From an uncultured Cytophaga sp. (lineage in GTDB: Bacteria > Bacteroidota > Bacteroidia > Cytophagales > Cytophagaceae): a stretch of 40,430 nucleotides of DNA. Of the stretch, positions 25,359-33,971 are shown in pieces. The stretch covers positions 1 to 40,430 of the forward strand of contig NZ_CALMGQ010000167.1 in assembly GCF_937863595.1 (NCBI RefSeq), given 5' to 3'. Below the pieces are notes generated by a model that ran no database searches, had not been told where the DNA came from, and saw nothing but the letters and a program-made list of their open reading frames with translations. Position numbers and translations under genes: made by a program. How positions within the stretch are numbered: position 1 is the first letter of the stretch; the number at the start of each line of letters is the position of its first letter.

Positions 25359-27620
25359 ATGCGCTTTTTAGCTTGCTTGTTTCTAGTATTACAATCTTTT
25401 TGGGTAGTTGCTCAGACAAATTCAAATGTACAATTGGGTGTGTGGAGAACACATTTGCCTACAAATTCGGCGGCTACGGTATCTATTTTGAATAATAAAA
25501 TCTATGCAGCAACTACTAAAAGTTGTATAACGGTAGACATTTCTGATAATTATATTGCGCCATTATCTAAAGTAGACGGTTTAACACAAAGTGATATTGA
25601 AGTCATTCGTTTTGATGAAGCAACCCAAACTGGTTTAATCGGTTATTCTAACGGAAATATTGATATTCTCAAAAACGGTGCATTATACAATTTTGATGTT
25701 ATTTTCAGATCGAACGTGGCGGGTTCGAAAAAAATAAATAACATTATTATTTATAAAAATACCGCATTTATATCTACTGATTATGGGGTATCTGTTTTGA
25801 ATTTAAAAAAGAACGAAGTTATTGAATCGTGGCAAAGTTTGAGACCAGGAGGCTTGCCGAACATCGTGTATGCGGCAACGTTAAATGCACATCAAGACTC
25901 GGTATTTCTTGCAACAGAATACGGCCTGATGAGTGCTCCGTATGGTAAGCCAGGAATAAATTTAATGGATTTTACAAATTGGAAAGTTTACACAGATATT
26001 TCTACTACAGACGTACAATCTGTAGGCGAAGTGAATGGTCGTGTGTATGCTGGACTTAATAAAACAGGCGTGTTCGTATTAGCAGGAAATACGTGGCAAA
26101 ACATTGGCTTATCTATTGATACAACATGTTGGAATTTTGTAAAACATCAAAATCAATTATTGGTGTGCGCGCAAACCAAACTCTATTCCATAAAAACACC
26201 CTCACAGTACGATGCAATTCCTTTACCTACGGGTATTAAAAATATTCATGATGCAACAATTGATCAATCAGGTAAAATATGGGTAGCAGATACTAAAAAT
26301 GGATTAACTCAATTAAATGGCGCTGATTATAAAGAAATTTATTTGAATGGCCCACTCACCACGAACACATTCAACTTATATTACTATAAGAATAATATAC
26401 TTGCCAATTCTGGTGGCTACACGAATAGTTTTTCTAGAAGTTATATTGCAGACGGGATTTATGAATTTCAAAACCAAGATAGTTGGACAAATTATAATCG
26501 ATACAATAGTAATTTTCCGGAAGGGTTTTCAGATAATATTATTGCAAGTTATAATTCATTTGATGATACGCTCTACATTGGTTCTTATGGGAATGGCATG
26601 TTGGGGTTCAAAAAACCAAATACATTTGTAAAAACTGATGCCAATAACAGTCCTCTCAAATCTAATTATGTAACAGGTTTGGATACGGATGCAAATGGAA
26701 CTCTTTGGATTGCAACTCGATTAACACCTCAATATCAACCAGGTTTATTTGCTAAAACCAAATCCGGAATATGGTCTGCGTATACGATGAATGCGTCTCG
26801 TTCGGAGAATAGAAATATTTTACAATTAAAAATTGATTCATTAGGAAATAAATGGATGCGCTACGGAAACAATGGTATGGATTTAGGGCTAATGGTTTAT
26901 AATGAAAAGACGTATCAAGAACGTTATTTTTCAACAGGCTCTAATGGAGGTAACTTGCCTAGCAACAACATTAACTGTTTAGATATTGATAATAAAGGTG
27001 TGGTATGGATTGGTAGTGACCAAGGAATTTCAGCATTTTATGACCCTTCACTCGCGTTTAGTTCATCCTTTGTAGCGCCTATATACAATGGATTTGGTGT
27101 ATTATTCGATAAAAGTATCACGTGTATTAAAACAGATGGCGGCAATCGTAAATGGGTAGGTACAACAGATGGGCTTTGGCTGTTTAACGATAACTTTACA
27201 GAACCAATACTTTTTTTCACGACAGAAAATAGTCCGCTATCCTCAAACAATATTATTTCAATTGAAATTCATGATCTTACAGGGGAAGTTTTCATTGCAA
27301 CAGAAAACGGAATTATTTCTTACCGTTCAAATGCTACAGCAAGTAATGAGGATTTCAAATCTGCAAAAATATTTCCCAATCCAGTTCGCCCTGGCTACTC
27401 AGGACTTCTTACTATTGAAGGATTGAAAGACAATGTCATGGTTAAGGTAACAGATATGCAGGGGAAACTCTTTTATGAAGTACGATCAAATGGAGGTACA
27501 GCAACATGGAATTTAAAAAACTATGCAGGGGTGAAAGCTGAAACAGGGATGTATTTGGTGTTTGCTACAACAGAAAAAGGCGAAGAAAAATTTGTTGGAA
27601 AAATCGCAATTGTTGAATAA
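25359..27620 (+). CDS. porZ: PorZ-like type IX secretion component with beta-propellers
   Basis: A 753-aa exported protein. Residues 1-19 are a signal peptide ending VVAQ. Residues about 25-660 are made of propeller blades of the two-component-regulator type (GVSVLN, GLMSAPYG, GKIWVADTKNGLTQL, GTLWIATR, GVVWIGSDQGISAF, RKWVGTTDGLWLF). Residues about 669-753 (IFPNPVRPGYSG, ending GKIAIVE) form a T9SS C-terminal domain. This order, two propellers plus a CTD, matches PorZ of Porphyromonas gingivalis. PorZ is part of the surface attachment complex that works with the sortase PorU and binds A-LPS. The overlap with recO (ATAATG) is a pairing I recall from Bacteroidota porZ loci. Another propeller-type surface protein is the alternative. 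Confidence 0.75.
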   Translation: MRFLACLFLVLQSFWVVAQTNSNVQLGVWRTHLPTNSAATVSILNNKIYAATTKSCITVDISDNYIAPLSKVDGLTQSDIEVIRFDEATQTGLIGYSNGNIDILKNGALYNFDVIFRSNVAGSKKINNIIIYKNTAFISTDYGVSVLNLKKNEVIESWQSLRPGGLPNIVYAATLNAHQDSVFLATEYGLMSAPYGKPGINLMDFTNWKVYTDISTTDVQSVGEVNGRVYAGLNKTGVFVLAGNTWQNIGLSIDTTCWNFVKHQNQLLVCAQTKLYSIKTPSQYDAIPLPTGIKNIHDATIDQSGKIWVADTKNGLTQLNGADYKEIYLNGPLTTNTFNLYYYKNNILANSGGYTNSFSRSYIADGIYEFQNQDSWTNYNRYNSNFPEGFSDNIIASYNSFDDTLYIGSYGNGMLGFKKPNTFVKTDANNSPLKSNYVTGLDTDANGTLWIATRLTPQYQPGLFAKTKSGIWSAYTMNASRSENRNILQLKIDSLGNKWMRYGNNGMDLGLMVYNEKTYQERYFSTGSNGGNLPSNNINCLDIDNKGVVWIGSDQGISAFYDPSLAFSSSFVAPIYNGFGVLFDKSITCIKTDGGNRKWVGTTDGLWLFNDNFTEPILFFTTENSPLSSNNIISIEIHDLTGEVFIATENGIISYRSNATASNEDFKSAKIFPNPVRPGYSGLLTIEGLKDNVMVKVTDMQGKLFYEVRSNGGTATWNLKNYAGVKAETGMYLVFATTEKGEEKFVGKIAIVE

Positions 27621-28294
27621 TGCTTCATAAATCTAAGGGCATTGTTTTAAATTATATAAAGTATAGCGATACTTCAATAATTGTAAAAATATATACCGAA
27701 GCATTTGGCCTGCAATCCTACATTGTAAATAGTGTGCGAAGTAGTAAAGCAAAAAATAAAATTGCTTTGTTTCAGCCACTCACCTTAGTTGATATGGTTG
27801 TATATCATAAAAGTAATCATGGGCTACAACGAATTTCTGAAATTAGAACAGCAGAACCCTATTTTTCTATTCCGTTTGATATGCACAAAACCAGTATATC
27901 TATGTTTTTATCGGAAGTATTGATTAAAACATTAAAAGAAGAAACCGGTAATCAGGAATTGTTTGATTTTTTATTCCATTCATTTCATGCCTTGGATAAA
28001 ATTGAAAAAAATGCATTAAACTTTCACGTGTCGTTTATGCTGCGCTATTCTTTTTATTTAGGATTTTACCCTGCAGACTTAAAAAGCCTATGGGAGAATA
28101 GTTTATACGTTCCTTCTCAAGAAATTATAACCTATGTAGAGAACTGTATGAAAAATACATATTTTGAATCGTTTAAATCCTCCAATATACATAGAAGAGA
28201 GGCCTTGGATATAATCGTTGCTTTTTATAAAAACCAAATTGAATCCTTTGGAGACCTCCATTCTATGGATATCTTAAGAGAAGTATTGGAGTAA
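27620..28294 (+). CDS. recO: DNA repair protein RecO
   Basis: RecO loads RecA on SSB-coated single-stranded DNA in the RecFOR pathway and anneals strands. The 224-aa protein starts with the typical OB-fold opening (LHKSKGIVLNYIKYSDTSIIVKIYTEAFGLQSYIVNSVR) and continues with the helical domain (FLSEVLIKTLKEE). It lacks the four-cysteine zinc motif of some homologues, as is common in this phylum as far as I recall. Its ATG overlaps the porZ stop by one base. It converges on the lipoprotein gene with only 3 nt between stops and no terminator hairpin in between. Confidence 0.93.
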   Translation: MLHKSKGIVLNYIKYSDTSIIVKIYTEAFGLQSYIVNSVRSSKAKNKIALFQPLTLVDMVVYHKSNHGLQRISEIRTAEPYFSIPFDMHKTSISMFLSEVLIKTLKEETGNQELFDFLFHSFHALDKIEKNALNFHVSFMLRYSFYLGFYPADLKSLWENSLYVPSQEIITYVENCMKNTYFESFKSSNIHRREALDIIVAFYKNQIESFGDLHSMDILREVLE

Positions 28295-28297
28295 TAC

Positions 28298-29110
28298 TTA
28301 TTTTGATAAGGTAATGTTACGTTCTACAACGTTGTATTTACCAGGAATTGCTTGCTCTGTAGAATCAATCAATTCTAATTTAATAGAAGTCTCTCCCAAT
28401 GGCAAACCTTTTAATACATAACCTCTCCAGTCTGTAATCAGAAAACTTTTTCCGTTTACAGTTGCACGAACTTTATTACCAGTTTCAGATAACGTTGTAT
28501 TTACTAAGAAGAAATCCAACAATACATTTGCAGTATCTTTTCCTTTGTACTCGCCTTTTGGTCTGCTGTAAAACATCATTGGCTTTGTTAAATCAATTTT
28601 TTCAGCAGGAGCTTTTCCTACCGTAAATTGTCTTAGATCTGATGCACCAAAGTGCTTGATACTTTCATGATACGAACGAGAAAGAAAGGATAAGGCAACA
28701 TAGTTTCCGTCTTCTAGTTTTTCTTTAAAATTCGTTTCATATTTTGCTAAATAAGGTGCATTATTTAATATTAAATGAATGTGTTGTCCTTTGTCTGAAT
28801 TGGAACAGTTTATCGCGCAAGAGCCTTCTGTTGTAGGTTTTGCTAATTGATAGTTTTTGATTTCATATGCAAATGATACTTCATTTGATTTTGAAACGCT
28901 TCCTTCTGCCGGACTATTTAATTCTAAAATAGCATCTGCAAATTCGGGCGAGTCATTTAATGGAACAAGCTCTAATGTTCTTCCTAAAGCAGTAGAGTCA
29001 TTTATAATTACATCAGAAGAATCAATGTCGTTTTGCGGTGCTTCTTTTGGTTTTGTATCACAGCTTGCAAGCAGTGCAACAATGCTTAGGGATAGGATGA
29101 TTTTTTTCAT
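28298..29110 (-). CDS. Lipoprotein of unknown function
   Basis: A 270-aa lipoprotein with signal peptide and lipobox LLASC, lipidated Cys17, followed by a polar linker with acidic residues (DTKPKEAPQNDIDSSD). The mature part is predicted to be beta-rich. A GQHIHLILNNAPY segment resembles DUF4399-type domains, and two cysteines (CAINC) precede it. Similar proteins in the phylum are usually named hypothetical or phosphopeptide-binding, without proof. The gene lies 7 nt after the small membrane protein gene, suggesting a shared transcript. Confidence 0.75.
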   Translation of the reverse strand: MKKIILSLSIVALLASCDTKPKEAPQNDIDSSDVIINDSTALGRTLELVPLNDSPEFADAILELNSPAEGSVSKSNEVSFAYEIKNYQLAKPTTEGSCAINCSNSDKGQHIHLILNNAPYLAKYETNFKEKLEDGNYVALSFLSRSYHESIKHFGASDLRQFTVGKAPAEKIDLTKPMMFYSRPKGEYKGKDTANVLLDFFLVNTTLSETGNKVRATVNGKSFLITDWRGYVLKGLPLGETSIKLELIDSTEQAIPGKYNVVERNITLSK

Positions 29111-29117
29111 ATATATG

Positions 29118-29645
29118 TTAGATTTTATTTATACTAATTTGAATGGGTAGTTGAATCATTTTATCGTAGGATTTTAATTTCCTATTTAAAGGCCACCGGT
29201 CATATAGCAGCAATTCAATGGGCTTCCACATACTTACCCAACCAAATATGTACATGGATTCCTTCACAATAAATTCGAAATAATTTATGTGATCTTTTAC
29301 TTTTTCGATGATGAAATTGAGACTCAATGCAGCAATCATGATGGGTATGCCTTTACTCAATGCATCCAACGATTGTGTCTTCATGATTCTTAAATCGTTG
29401 TTGAGTTCTATAGTATGAATTTTATAAAACTCGTTTAGTTTTTCTTGAATAGCGCTTTTTTGTAGGTTTGTTAACGAGGGTGGAATATGGATGAGGATGC
29501 GAAATTCTTTTTTGTTACCATGCGCACTTATGGTGGATATGATTGTATCAATCCAATCTTCTACTTTATCATCGTCCAAATCATAATGAGGCCCGATAGA
29601 ATCGCGAATACATTTTTCCGTGATAAATAAATCGATATCAATCAT
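29118..29645 (-). CDS. Small membrane protein, unknown function
   Basis: A 175-aa protein. Residues 1-90 are soluble and acidic with a predicted alpha/beta pattern (EFRILIHIPPSL). Residues about 98-114 and 129-147 are hydrophobic helices. The segment FGWVSMWKPIELLLYDRWPLNRKL is a pattern I have seen in other bacterial hypothetical proteins, where a helix is followed by LLYxxWPxxR. No function is known to me. A perfect 9-bp inverted repeat spans its immediate upstream region. It precedes the lipoprotein gene by 7 nt. Confidence 0.72.
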   Translation of the reverse strand: MIDIDLFITEKCIRDSIGPHYDLDDDKVEDWIDTIISTISAHGNKKEFRILIHIPPSLTNLQKSAIQEKLNEFYKIHTIELNNDLRIMKTQSLDALSKGIPIMIAALSLNFIIEKVKDHINYFEFIVKESMYIFGWVSMWKPIELLLYDRWPLNRKLKSYDKMIQLPIQISINKI

Positions 29646-29646
29646 A

Positions 29647-29682
29647 AGTGAAACGGTGCTAGTTTAAAAAGTGCGTTTCACT
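29647..29682. repeat. Perfect 9-bp inverted repeat abutting a start codon
   Basis: AGTGAAACG at 29647-29655 and CGTTTCACT at 29674-29682 are exact inverted copies with an 18-nt spacer. On the minus strand the 3' arm ends one base before the ATG of the 175-aa membrane protein gene. It could fold over the translation start or be a dimeric repressor site. No T tract follows, so a terminator is unlikely. Confidence 0.5.
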
Positions 29683-29702
29683 AAGGTATAAAAAAAATAG
29701 AA

Positions 29703-30170
29703 CTACTCGGCAATCTTTCGTACTAAATACGCATCTATCACTAAACGATGTTTGCGACGGCCATTATAGTATTCCGTGCGCAGCACCATAACTTCTTTAT
29801 TTAATTTCTTTACATATACACCATGTCTAGACATAATATCGGGGCATGGACCGTCACAAACGAGTTCGCGTTCGTTATAGGTTAATTTAAGGACATTTTT
29901 AGCAGTAAAAACCCAAGTACCTTCGGTATTATTTGGACAACTATAATTATTGCCTTCCATAAAACACATGGAAACATGTTGTGTTTGATACGTGTGATTT
30001 ACTTTAAATTCAATATGACCTGCTGTATAATACGTCGTATCCATACCCTTACCGTGCGTATAAATATGGTATGATTGCAATTTCCAAGTTCCATAAATAA
30101 AAGTAGAATCTGCAGCTTGAGTAAAGACTGAAAATAATGCAATAAAAATGCTTGTTAAAATAAATTTCAT
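29703..30170 (-). CDS. Small secreted lipocalin-like protein
   Basis: A 155-aa protein with a signal peptide (residues 1-19, ending TQA). The mature part resembles the lipocalin-like families of Bacteroidota: YGTWKLQSYHIY near the start, EFKVNHTYQT, then NTEGTWVFTAKNVLKLTYNE, as expected for a small beta-barrel. Four cysteines (69, 78, 105, 109) suggest disulfides in the periplasm. The ligand is unknown. Upstream, TAACTTTA on the minus strand is a one-off match to the -7 box. It lies 57 nt before the membrane protein gene on the same strand. Confidence 0.7.
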   Translation of the reverse strand: MKFILTSIFIALFSVFTQAADSTFIYGTWKLQSYHIYTHGKGMDTTYYTAGHIEFKVNHTYQTQHVSMCFMEGNNYSCPNNTEGTWVFTAKNVLKLTYNERELVCDGPCPDIMSRHGVYVKKLNKEVMVLRTEYYNGRRKHRLVIDAYLVRKIAE

Positions 30171-30292
30171 AGCTCAATACTTTTTAATAGTAAACTGAAA
30201 TAAAGTTACGAAGGTTATGAATACGAATAGAATTATAACAGAAAAACATATCAACGATTTTGGTTCAATTCCTTGAATTTATGCATAATAGC

Positions 30293-30327
30293 AAAAAAAT
30301 AAGCCCTAGAGGATGCTAGGACTTATT
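30293..30327 (-). terminator. Terminator of the trp operon
   Basis: AATAAG and CCTAG at 30298-30309 pair with CTAGG and CTTATT at 30316-30327, with one C-A mismatch and the loop AGGATG. On the minus strand a run of seven T (plus-strand A 30293-30299) ends it, directly after the trpA stop. It can also act on the plus strand. Confidence 0.85.
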
Positions 30328-30329
30328 TT

Positions 30330-31127
30330 TTATTTTTTAATATTCTGTATAAATTGATTGATATCATCCTCTAAATTAGAACTTGCTGAGAGCATTCGGA
30401 CAAAAGCCGAACCTATAATAGCCCCGTTAGCATATGCACACGCATCTGTAAAGGTTTTTTTATCCTTAATATTAAAACCAATCATACGTGGACTTTTCAA
30501 ACCAAAACTTTTAATTCGGTTGAAATAGGCTTCGTGGTTATCTTCTGTTTTCTTCGCATCATTACCTGTTGTGCTATTTGTAGATACCATATAGATAAAG
30601 CCTTGAGTAATATTATCGATTACATGAAGCCGTTCATCAGAAGTATTTGGTGTAATCAAGGATACGTTTGATATATTATTCGATTCACAAATCACTTGGT
30701 AATGTTCGATGTATTCGTCAAGTGGTAAATCTGGAATTATAACGCCATCAATACCAATTTCGCTTATTTCTTTCATAAACGTTTCAACACCATATTGCAT
30801 CACGGTATTGAAATATCCCATCAATAATATTGGGATGGTCACTTCTTTACGAACATCCTTTAATTGCTCTAACAATTTTTTAATTGTCATGCCAGCGTTA
30901 ATAGAGTCTAAGCTGCTTTGTTGAATGATCGGTCCATCGGCAACTGGGTCTGAATAGGGCATTCCAATTTCTACCATGTCTACACCAGCCTTTTCTAAGG
31001 CTTTAAGAACGGTTACTGTGTCTTCAATTTTTGGGTAACCAGCAGTAAAATATATATTTAAGATGTTGTTGCTTTTCTTTTGAAACAACTCTGTTATTCT
31101 ATTTTTAATTTTTGTAGTTGTTTCCAT
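30330..31127 (-). CDS. trpA: Tryptophan synthase alpha chain
   Basis: This subunit cleaves indole-3-glycerol phosphate to indole and glyceraldehyde 3-phosphate, passing indole to TrpB. The 265-aa TIM barrel keeps the catalytic pair Glu53 and Asp64 in EIGMPYSDPVADGP, with the same 11-residue spacing as the enteric enzyme. The phosphate-site sequences near the end (NIKDKKTF, GAIIGSAFV) are present. It is the last gene of the operon, one base after the trpB stop. Confidence 0.97.
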   Translation of the reverse strand: METTTKIKNRITELFQKKSNNILNIYFTAGYPKIEDTVTVLKALEKAGVDMVEIGMPYSDPVADGPIIQQSSLDSINAGMTIKKLLEQLKDVRKEVTIPILLMGYFNTVMQYGVETFMKEISEIGIDGVIIPDLPLDEYIEHYQVICESNNISNVSLITPNTSDERLHVIDNITQGFIYMVSTNSTTGNDAKKTEDNHEAYFNRIKSFGLKSPRMIGFNIKDKKTFTDACAYANGAIIGSAFVRMLSASSNLEDDINQFIQNIKK

Positions 31128-31128
31128 A

Positions 31129-32325
31129 TTATTTTGTACTTAAGTATTCTTCTTTTCTTGTTATGTACGTCATTAAATCTTTATCACCGCGACCAGATAA
31201 ATTCACTACAACAACATCTGATTTTTTAAATTTTCTATGTTCCAATACAGCTAGTGCATGGGCAGATTCTAATGCAGGAATGATCCCTTCTGTACGTGCT
31301 AACATAAATGCTGCCTCAAAGGCATCTTTATCTGTAATGCTCATGAAGGTTGCACGCCCTGTTTCAAATAAATTTGCATGCATGGGCCCAATGCCTGGAT
31401 AATCCAAACCTGCAGAAATGGAATGCGGTTCTACTACTTGGCCATCTTCTGTTTGCATCAATAAGGTTTTACTACCATGTAATACCCCTGGTTTTCCTAA
31501 AGCTGTAGTTGCTGCCGAATAACCAGAGTATACGCCTTCGCCAGCCGCTTCAGCAGCAATCAATTCAACATCTGGTTGATCTAAGAAATGATAGAATGCT
31601 CCTGCAGCATTGCTGCCTCCACCTACGCAAGCAATTACATGTGTAGGATTTGGGTTGCCTAATTTCTCGGTTAACTGATCTATAATTTCTTCGCTGATTA
31701 CTGCTTGCAAACGCGCAACCATATCTGGATAGGGATGTGGTCCAACTACAGAACCAATAATATAAAACGTATCCACAGGATTGTTAATCCAATCGCGCAA
31801 TGCTTCGTTGGTTGCATCTTTCAAGGTTTTACTACCTGTCATAGAAGGGATTACTTCGGCACCCAACATGCGCATGCGCTCCACGTTTGGTTTTTGTCTT
31901 TCCATATCTATTGCGCCCATGTGCACTACGCAAGGCATGCCCATAAGTGCACATGCTGTAGCAGTAGCAACACCGTGTTGACCTGCACCTGTTTCTGCAA
32001 TAATACGGGTTTTGCCCATACGCTTTGCAATCAATATCTGACCAATGGTATTGTTGATTTTATGTGCTCCGGTGTGACACAAATCTTCACGTTTTAAATA
32101 AACGTTTGTGTTGTATTTTTCAGACAAGCGTTTTGCGAAATACAAAGGGGTAGGGCGACCTACATAATTTTTAAGTAGATCTTTGTATTCTGCTTGAAAA
32201 GATTCATCGTAGATTATTTTTAAATAATTTTCACGAAGTTCTTCTACGTTTGGGTAAAGCATTTCAGGAATGAATGCACCTCCGTAATTTCCGTAGTATC
32301 CTTTTTTATCGACGTTGTAATTCAT
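31129..32325 (-). CDS. trpB: Tryptophan synthase beta chain
   Basis: This PLP enzyme condenses indole with serine to tryptophan. The 398-aa protein has the PLP lysine at 89 ([13 protein letters not shown]) and the phosphate loop [10 protein letters not shown], plus the catalytic Glu region [12 protein letters not shown]. This is the TrpB1 type, not the longer TrpB2. The gene follows the methyltransferase-like gene after a 149-nt gap that carries AT-rich sequence and short GCTTAA-type repeats but no gene. Confidence 0.98.
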   Translation of the reverse strand: MNYNVDKKGYYGNYGGAFIPEMLYPNVEELRENYLKIIYDESFQAEYKDLLKNYVGRPTPLYFAKRLSEKYNTNVYLKREDLCHTGAHKINNTIGQILIAKRMGKTRIIAETGAGQHGVATATACALMGMPCVVHMGAIDMERQKPNVERMRMLGAEVIPSMTGSKTLKDATNEALRDWINNPVDTFYIIGSVVGPHPYPDMVARLQAVISEEIIDQLTEKLGNPNPTHVIACVGGGSNAAGAFYHFLDQPDVELIAAEAAGEGVYSGYSAATTALGKPGVLHGSKTLLMQTEDGQVVEPHSISAGLDYPGIGPMHANLFETGRATFMSITDKDAFEAAFMLARTEGIIPALESAHALAVLEHRKFKKSDVVVVNLSGRGDKDLMTYITRKEEYLSTK

Positions 32326-32474
32326 TTTTTTTATGCTTAAAGCTGAAGGCTTAAGGCCTAAAGCGAGTGATTTATATTTTTATAATATTATTGCTAGTAT
32401 ATGCTGCGCCATCGCTTATTTATGAATTCAGATCGGGTAGCTATACGATGAAATATGAAATAATGCATAACGTT

Positions 32475-33170
32475 TTATTTTTTAATTGAAAGAAATTGAT
32501 TTCCGTTCTTCTGAAATTCGTAATCCACTTCTTTAATTTCTACCGTATATATTTTGTTGAAGTGATCGATAATGGCATCTAATACTTCCGATTTCTCCGC
32601 ATTTAAATTTAACAGTGGAAATATTCGAACCTCATTGCAAAGACGCAACATTTCAGTAATCGATTGAATATGGAAATCTAAACCCAATTTAGAATAGAGT
32701 ATTAGAAAATGTGAACTCAATCCCAACTCAAAAGAATTGTCAGCATATTCAATAGGTATAGGCATTTCATGATATAAATATCTATTTTCAGCTTTTCCAG
32801 TATCAAAGTCTTTGATAAATTCTTGCATTGCTTTAATTCGAATACGCTCTAATTCATCTGGATTTTTAATTGTGTGCCAAATAAATTTTTCTGCATTCTG
32901 ACGCACCTGAGTCATTACTTCTTTGCGTGTTTCCTCAATCCGATGTTGAAGCTGTGCTTTCGAGAATCCATAAATGGGGTCTACAGATAATACTCGATTC
33001 CCATTTTGATGCATTTCGCTATTGAAACTTGCAGGACCGTCACCAATACTAAGAATATTTTTTTTAAGATCGTCTTCTGTTAACTGAAAGAATGCACAAT
33101 ATTCATTCAATGTCCTTCCCCAAGGCACAACGCTTTTTAATTCAAATGTAGATTTAAGAATGGTATCCAT
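32475..33170 (-). CDS. Methyltransferase-like protein embedded in the trp operon
   Basis: A 231-aa cytoplasmic protein with a class I SAM-dependent methyltransferase pattern: glycine-rich motif I ILSIGDGPASF at residues 39-49, then acidic Asp64 at the end of the next strand (VLSVDPIY). Later segments (FELGLSSHFLILYS, then EVRIFPLLNL and a final YEFQKNGNQFLSIKK) match a widespread family I recall as uncharacterised SAM-dependent methyltransferases. The substrate is unknown. Its start overlaps the trpF end by 17 nt, so it is translated with trpF and should share trp control. It is not a known step of the tryptophan pathway. Confidence 0.75.
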   Translation of the reverse strand: MDTILKSTFELKSVVPWGRTLNEYCAFFQLTEDDLKKNILSIGDGPASFNSEMHQNGNRVLSVDPIYGFSKAQLQHRIEETRKEVMTQVRQNAEKFIWHTIKNPDELERIRIKAMQEFIKDFDTGKAENRYLYHEMPIPIEYADNSFELGLSSHFLILYSKLGLDFHIQSITEMLRLCNEVRIFPLLNLNAEKSEVLDAIIDHFNKIYTVEIKEVDYEFQKNGNQFLSIKK

Positions 33171-33798
33171 GAGGAACTGTTGCTATTGCTTCTTTAAACT
33201 TTTTAATTCTATCTACATCCTTCAATCCTGGCTCCAATTCAAACCGACTGTTCACATCGAGTGCGTATATAGAAACAGTTTTCAAGTCATTAAGTTCAGT
33301 CAGAATAGATTCATCTACACCTCCACTTAAAAACAAGGGAATCTCATTATCGTATTCTTGTAGGATCTCCCAATTGAAACGCATCCCACTACCACCGTAC
33401 TCAGGAGTTTTTGTATCGAATAGAAAATAATCGGCTACTTTTTTATAGGGTTCTAAGATCGACCAATCCATTGTTTCCCCTACATGAAATACTTTGATAA
33501 CTTCTAATCCTGCATTTTTACAAGCCAAGCAAAATTCGGGTGTTTCATGTCCATGTAATTGAACGGCTTTAAATCCGTATGCAGCACAGATGCGCAATAC
33601 TTCTTCCAAGGATTCATTTACAAATACACCTGTTTTAAGTATAGAAGGAGATAGCGCTTTTACAAATTCTGGAGTAAGCGTTTCGCCACAATATCTTTTT
33701 GAAGGTTTGTAGAAAATAAAGCCCATATAATCTGGCAACAGTGCTGCCACTGCGCGTACATTATCTGGATACTTCATGCCACAAACTTTCAGTTTCAT
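33154..33798 (-). CDS. trpF: Phosphoribosylanthranilate isomerase
   Basis: TrpF converts N-(5-phosphoribosyl)anthranilate to CdRP, step three of the pathway. The 214-aa TIM barrel has the catalytic Cys6 in KVCGM, the motif AVQLHGHE, the phosphate motif LSGGV, and an Asp in ALDVNSRFE. It is separate from trpC rather than fused. Its 3' end overlaps the methyltransferase-like gene by 17 nt, while a 173-nt gap full of inverted repeats separates it from trpC. Confidence 0.95.
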   Translation of the reverse strand: MKLKVCGMKYPDNVRAVAALLPDYMGFIFYKPSKRYCGETLTPEFVKALSPSILKTGVFVNESLEEVLRICAAYGFKAVQLHGHETPEFCLACKNAGLEVIKVFHVGETMDWSILEPYKKVADYFLFDTKTPEYGGSGMRFNWEILQEYDNEIPLFLSGGVDESILTELNDLKTVSIYALDVNSRFELEPGLKDVDRIKKFKEAIATVPHGYHS

Positions 33799-33824
33799 AA
33801 TTTTAATTGGTTGATTCAGTTTTC

Positions 33825-33923
33825 AAACCTATAAGGTTTTGTACAATCAATATTTGCTTTTAACGATACTACAGTAGTTAATCTAAGAAGCAACTCTTTC
33901 CACTATAAAAACCTTATAGGTTT
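33825..33923. repeat. Perfect 16-bp inverted repeat between trpC and trpF
   Basis: The left arm AAACCTATAAGGTTTT at 33825-33840 and the right arm AAAACCTTATAGGTTT at 33908-33923 are exact inverted copies separated by 67 bp. Each arm is itself a mini-hairpin (AAACCT, ATA, AGGTTT). I recall arms of this sort as common in Bacteroidota intergenic DNA. Its place within the operon suggests a role in mRNA processing or stability, or a neutral insertion. Confidence 0.75.
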
Positions 33924-33930
33924 CGTAGAA

Positions 33931-33967
33931 TGGTTCCTCAAACCATGGTCGGTGACTGACAGACCAT
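33931..33967. repeat. Two tandem short hairpins before the trpC end
   Basis: TGGTT at 33931-33935 pairs with AACCA at 33941-33945. Next to it, ATGGTC at 33945-33950 pairs with GACCAT at 33962-33967. Together with the preceding inverted repeat they fill almost the whole trpC-trpF gap with structure. Confidence 0.5.
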
Positions 33968-33971
33968 TTTC

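Noticed and set aside
33825-33923. CRISPR-like repeat pair
   Set aside because: The two arms are inverted, not direct, and there is only one spacer; no cas genes are in the window.
33825-33967. Internal terminator between trpC and trpF
   Set aside because: The hairpins lack a following U tract on the minus strand, and the downstream trp genes have no promoter that I can see.
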